From positions 1-40,108 of the forward strand of contig WOUS01000012.1 in assembly GCA_009772985.1 (NCBI GenBank): 40,108 nucleotides of DNA, written 5' to 3'. This DNA comes from Anaerolineaceae bacterium. Lineage in GTDB: Bacteria > Chloroflexota > Anaerolineae > Anaerolineales > Villigracilaceae. A program made the translations under genes and the position numbers. Shown here piece after piece: positions 36,921 through 40,108 of this stretch. The stretch's first letter is position 1. Every line of letters starts with the position of its first letter. The notes below the pieces were generated by a model. That model worked only from the letters and a program-made list of their open reading frames with translations. It was not told the DNA's origin and searched no databases.

Positions 36921-38195
36921 TCACTTTACCTCCCCGCGCATCCCTTCTCCCTCCAGCGCTTCCAGCAGTACATCGTCCATCATATTCCATCTCGGCTCCG
37001 GGGCGGCCGCGGTGACGCGTATGGCATTGCCGGTCAGCCCCCCCAACTGCCAGCCGGAATCGCCCAGCCGGTCGGTGGACTCCCACAACACGGACATCAT
37101 CCGGCCGACGAACTTCCTCCGATACAACTCGGACGCCGCGCCGAACGCCTCCCGCAGCACGGCATTCCGCTCCTTGCGGACCTCGAACCTGACCTGCCCC
37201 TTCATGCGCGCCGCCGGCGTGCCGGGCCGCGCCGAGTAGGTGAAGACATGCCCGCCCGCGAATTCCATCGCCCGGACGAATTCCAGCGTTTCGGCGAACT
37301 CTTCGTCCGTCTCGCCGGGAAAGCCGACGATGATGTCCGTGGTGATGGCAACGTCCGGGATGGAGGCGCGGGCGGAATCCACCAGCGCGGCGAATGACTC
37401 GGGCGTGGTCTTGCGACTCATGCGCTTCAATACAGATGCGCTGCCCGATTGCAGCGGCAGGTGCAGGTGACGGCATAAACGCGGGTCTCGCCAGAGCGAG
37501 AAAAAGTCCGCCTCCAGGTCCCAGGGTTCGAGCGAGGACAGGCGCAGGCGCGGGACCGGCGTCCGGGCGAGCAGGGCAGACACGAGGTCCGATAAACGCT
37601 GCGGGGAGGAAAAATCCAGCCCCCACGCGCCGAGATGGACGCCCGTCAGCACGATCTCCTGCGTCCCGCCCTCCAGCGCGGACTGCACATCCGCGGCAAT
37701 TTCGTCCACCGGCCGCGAGCGGGAGTCGCCGCGCGCGACGGTGGTGATGCAAAATGTGCAGGCGTTGTCGCAGCCGTCCTGGACTTTGATAAAGGCGCGC
37801 GTGCGGGCGCGCAGGCCGGGGAGCGGTGCGCGCGCCAGCGGCTCAAGATCGAAAAATTCCCGCGGCAGGTTGAGCAAATAGGTGGCCAGATTGTCTTTTT
37901 GCTGGTTGGGGATGATTTTCCGCACGCCGGGCAGGGCCGCGGCCGCCTCCGGTTCGAGCGTGGCCCAGCACCCAGTGACGACCACCTGCCCCGCGCCATT
38001 TCGATTCGCGCGCCGGACGGCGGCACGCGAATCCGATGCCGCCGCGCCGGTGACGGTGCAGGTGTTAACCACTGCCAGGTCCGCTTCGGCGGCGGAGGCG
38101 GCGATCTCGTGACCGGCGGCGCGGAACTGCCGGGCGAGCGATTCGATCTCCGCCTGGTTCAGCCGGCAGCCGATGGTGTCGAGGAAGATTTTCAT
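36921..38195 (-). CDS. mtaB: tRNA t6A37 methylthiotransferase MtaB
   Basis: Radical SAM enzyme adding a methylthio group to t6A37 of ANN-decoding tRNAs. 424 residues. The UPF0004 domain has cluster Cys residues in TIGCRLNQAE (Cys10), VVNTCTVT and VVTGCWA. The radical SAM motif is CDNACTFC (CxxxCxxC), and the C-terminal TRAM-like region follows FVGRMMSVLWE. GCRLNQAE with KVQDGCDNACTFCI distinguishes MtaB from MiaB and RimO. The start lies beside array G with no ideal ribosome site. Confidence 0.92.
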   Translation of the reverse strand: MKIFLDTIGCRLNQAEIESLARQFRAAGHEIAASAAEADLAVVNTCTVTGAAASDSRAAVRRANRNGAGQVVVTGCWATLEPEAAAALPGVRKIIPNQQKDNLATYLLNLPREFFDLEPLARAPLPGLRARTRAFIKVQDGCDNACTFCITTVARGDSRSRPVDEIAADVQSALEGGTQEIVLTGVHLGAWGLDFSSPQRLSDLVSALLARTPVPRLRLSSLEPWDLEADFFSLWRDPRLCRHLHLPLQSGSASVLKRMSRKTTPESFAALVDSARASIPDVAITTDIIVGFPGETDEEFAETLEFVRAMEFAGGHVFTYSARPGTPAARMKGQVRFEVRKERNAVLREAFGAASELYRRKFVGRMMSVLWESTDRLGDSGWQLGGLTGNAIRVTAAAPEPRWNMMDDVLLEALEGEGMRGEVK

Positions 38196-38201
38196 AATGC
38201 C

Positions 38202-38312
38202 AGAGAGAAGAGAGTAGTGAATAGAGAGCAGAGAGTAGTGAGCAGTAAGACGATGTAGAGAAGAGACGAATCTCTGTTCTCTGTTCTCTCTTCTCTGCCC
38301 TCTGTTCTCTCT
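38202..38312. repeat. paired purine/pyrimidine tandem arrays G, without cargo
   Basis: Plus strand: AGAGAGAAGAGAGTAGTGAA-type repeats (38202 to about 38265), GACGAATC junction, then TCTGTTCTC-type repeats to 38312. The second part starts directly at the stop of the lipoprotein gene (38313-38315). Minus strand carries AGAGATTCGT, also found in array F. Confidence 0.85.
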
Positions 38313-38948
38313 TTACGGTTTCATCACCACAAAATTATCGAACACGACGTCCACGCCGGGCACGTCGAACGCCCCGGCGATCAGGCCAACATCGCCATCA
38401 GGGAAAGCGGCGTCCTGCGTAATGGCGACCATCTGCCCGTTGACGTAGCCGGTCAGGGAAGCGCCGACGCAGTCAAAGCGCAGGTGGTTGGGCGCGACGC
38501 CGGTCACGATGGCCGCATTGTACGCCATCGTCGGCTGTCCGAGCAGGGAGACGACGCCGCCGCCGAATTTGCCGATGGTGTAATATCCATCGCTACTGAT
38601 GACGAAGAAATAGAAATCCTGCGCGCTGCGGTACCGGCAGACCAGGCCGAAGCGGTTCTCCGCCGGACCTGCCAGCCGGGCCGCGTCCACCTCGAGGCGC
38701 ACGTCCGTGTAGTTCTTTCCGGGCGCGGACCACAGATCGTAATCGGCCGCGTTGACCAGGATGCGATACACGCCGTTGTAATAGTCCATTGCGCCGACCT
38801 CGGCGGATATGCGCGGCCAGCCGCTGGAAGGATCGGAGAAGTCGTCCTGGTAGAGCGCATCGCCGGGCTGCGCGTCCAACTCCGCAGCAAAACCGGACCC
38901 GCAGCCTGCCAGCAAAAACAACAGGGCCAGCGTCCATGCCCGCTTCAT
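38313..38948 (-). CDS. lipoprotein with a LamG/DUF1080-like beta-sandwich
   Basis: 211 residues. Signal MKRAWTLALLFLLAGC with a perfect lipobox LAGC (Cys16). The body resembles concanavalin-like carbohydrate-binding folds: YQDDFSDPSSGWPR near the start, YRILVNAADYDLWSAPGKNYTDVRLEVDAARLAGPAENRFGLVCRYRSAQDFYFFVISSDGYYTI, and DVVFDNFVV at the end. Probably binds a glycan or acts as a surface scaffold. ATGA overlap with the TPR gene upstream. Confidence 0.8.
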   Translation of the reverse strand: MKRAWTLALLFLLAGCGSGFAAELDAQPGDALYQDDFSDPSSGWPRISAEVGAMDYYNGVYRILVNAADYDLWSAPGKNYTDVRLEVDAARLAGPAENRFGLVCRYRSAQDFYFFVISSDGYYTIGKFGGGVVSLLGQPTMAYNAAIVTGVAPNHLRFDCVGASLTGYVNGQMVAITQDAAFPDGDVGLIAGAFDVPGVDVVFDNFVVMKP

Positions 38949-40108
38949 GGGAAGTACTGCTCCAGCAATCGTCCGGCCTGCCAGCCGGTGATGCCTTCGG
39001 GGTCGAGGGCGCGGGCGGTCTCCAGTTCGGCGCGGGCGGCGGCGCGGTCCCCCAGGTGCAGGTAGACCAGCGCCAGGTGCAGGCGCGGCGCGGGCTGGTC
39101 TGGCGCGAGTTCGACGGCCACCGAAAACTGGCTTTCGGCCTCGCTCAGATTGCCGAGCGAAAAAGCGACCTGCCCGGCGATGTCGTACGAGAGCCAGTCA
39201 TCGGGCGCAAGTTCGAGCAGGCGCTGGGAGGCCGGCAGGCCGATGCCTTGCAGGTCATAGCCATAGTTCACCGAATAAAGCGCCAGCGCCCGCCAGCCGG
39301 AGGCGTCTTGCGGATCGAGTTCGACGGCGCGCAGGTACTCGTCGAGCGCCCAGACGAGGCTGCCGTCCTGCTCATACGCGCTGCCGAGCGCCACGCGCCA
39401 GGCGGCCGCCTCCGGCTCGAGCCGCACCGCCTCCCGGAACATTTCCAGCGCCTTATCCGGCTGTCCCTGCCGCTGCCAGTACATGCCGTAGAAAACGCGG
39501 ACAACGGCAGACTGCGGGTCGAGACCAAGCGCGATCTCCAGTTCGGCGCTCCCGTCGAGGCCGAGGTGCTGCTTCGCCTCGCCGAGCCAGGCCCACGGTT
39601 CGGCGTAGTACGGACGCTTCTCAATGGAACGGCGGAAGGCCTCGGCGGCCAGGTCCCACTCGCCCTGCGCGGCCAGGGCGCGGCCAACGACCAGGTAATG
39701 GTACTGAACATCATCCGAAAGCAGGGCGGTATTGACGGCGGTCTGCAGGGCGCGGGCGCGAGGTTCGAGCGCGGGGTCGCGCGAGGCCAGCGTCAGTTCT
39801 GGGAGGGCGGCTTCCGGGTCGGTGGCGGCCAGCAGGAGGGCAAGTTCGAAATGCGCCCGGAGATTGCCCAGATCGAAAGACAGCAGGGTGCGCCATTTCT
39901 CGATGGCAACCGGGAAATCGCCCAGGGCGCGCCACGCCCGCGCCTGCCGTTCGTAGGCCGGAGTTGTCCTGCCTGCATTCTGCCAGGCATTAACCGCATT
40001 GATCGGTGAACCTGATTGTGCATAGGCGTCGCCCAGCGCTAGCCAGCCATCCGAGGACATGGTTCGCCAGTTGGCTTTCTTCAGATACAGGATGGCCGTT
40101 TCGGGCTG
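38945..40108 (-). CDS. TPR-repeat protein, 5' end outside the window
   Basis: At least 387 residues; the frame is open to the right edge, encoding AILYLKKANWRTMSSDGWLALGDAYAQSG before the first Met at 40060, so that Met is internal. About eight TPR units, for example AWLGEAKQHLGLDGSAELEIALGLDPQS, VFYGMYWQRQGQPDKALEMFREAVRLEPE and LHLALVYLHLGDRAAARAELETARALDPE. Mediates protein contacts. Coupled with the lipoprotein gene by a 4-bp overlap, so both may form a surface complex. Confidence 0.88.
   Translation of the reverse strand, partial: QPETAILYLKKANWRTMSSDGWLALGDAYAQSGSPINAVNAWQNAGRTTPAYERQARAWRALGDFPVAIEKWRTLLSFDLGNLRAHFELALLLAATDPEAALPELTLASRDPALEPRARALQTAVNTALLSDDVQYHYLVVGRALAAQGEWDLAAEAFRRSIEKRPYYAEPWAWLGEAKQHLGLDGSAELEIALGLDPQSAVVRVFYGMYWQRQGQPDKALEMFREAVRLEPEAAAWRVALGSAYEQDGSLVWALDEYLRAVELDPQDASGWRALALYSVNYGYDLQGIGLPASQRLLELAPDDWLSYDIAGQVAFSLGNLSEAESQFSVAVELAPDQPAPRLHLALVYLHLGDRAAARAELETARALDPEGITGWQAGRLLEQYFP

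Overview
The window is most likely chromosome of an uncultivated Chloroflexota bacterium, probably class Anaerolineae. This is inferred from the gene families and not proven: GC-rich genes, Thr/Pro-rich linker lipoproteins with an SH3-like part, a BMP-type nucleoside importer, slr1658/slr1659-type partner-switch proteins, and many short intergenic palindromes and short-period tandem arrays. No rRNA, tRNA or CRISPR array was seen. Three AT-richer patches (about 1-500, 25.9-27.6 kb and 35.06-35.65 kb) look acquired.

Layout. 1-720: 3' part of a restriction-modification enzyme with a TaqI-like specificity domain. 780-1715: a membrane-anchored zinc-ribbon protein. 1828-3937 (minus): an EamA/DMT exporter and a PatB/MalY C-S lyase. 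3989-4284: a nested inverted-repeat element. 4358-7694 (minus): operon of threonine synthase, AI-2E/PerM-type membrane protein and GtrB-type glycosyltransferase, joined by 4-bp ATGA overlaps and apparently read from a leaderless promoter. 7741-12747 (minus): BMP lipoprotein, two-domain ATPase and two permeases, a nucleoside-type importer. 12944-14944: a polytopic GT-C-like protein. 15009-24770 (minus): a long purine-degradation run of 8-oxoguanine deaminase, adenine deaminase, GntR/UTRA regulator, two carbamoyltransferases and carbamate kinase. Three small modules interrupt it: a four-helix-bundle S23 gene and two small-protein/nucleotidyltransferase pairs. 24938-25744: SH3-like lipoprotein. 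25745-27613: AT-rich island with a near-perfect sigma-54-type promoter, a PD-(D/E)XK-like protein and a DUF4256 protein. 27741-33710 (minus): partner-switching operon (degenerate ATPase-like protein, STAS domain split by a frameshift from a methyltransferase, Cache-HAMP-SpoIIE phosphatase, slr1658-type kinase, STAS protein, class III cyclase). 33841-34874: leaderless ATP-grasp gene and the tail of an ABC-2 permease. 35058-35633: AT-rich orphan. 35876-40108 (minus): folD, mtaB, a lipoprotein and a TPR protein that runs off the right edge.

How it fits together. Nucleosides or bases would enter through the BMP importer, be deaminated, and ureido products would be phosphorolysed by the carbamoyltransferases so that carbamate kinase can make ATP. 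The GntR/UTRA protein is the likely regulator. No xanthine dehydrogenase or ring-opening enzyme is visible, so the route is incomplete here.

The most unusual feature is a set of 7-14 bp tandem arrays that sit on or directly against stop codons of minus-strand genes (ygeW-like, nucleotidyltransferase, pyrB-like, gntR, lipoprotein, folD). Two of the small modules are bracketed by such arrays in inverted orientation, exactly between genes of one operon. This looks like a cargo-carrying repeat element and I do not know of a description of it.
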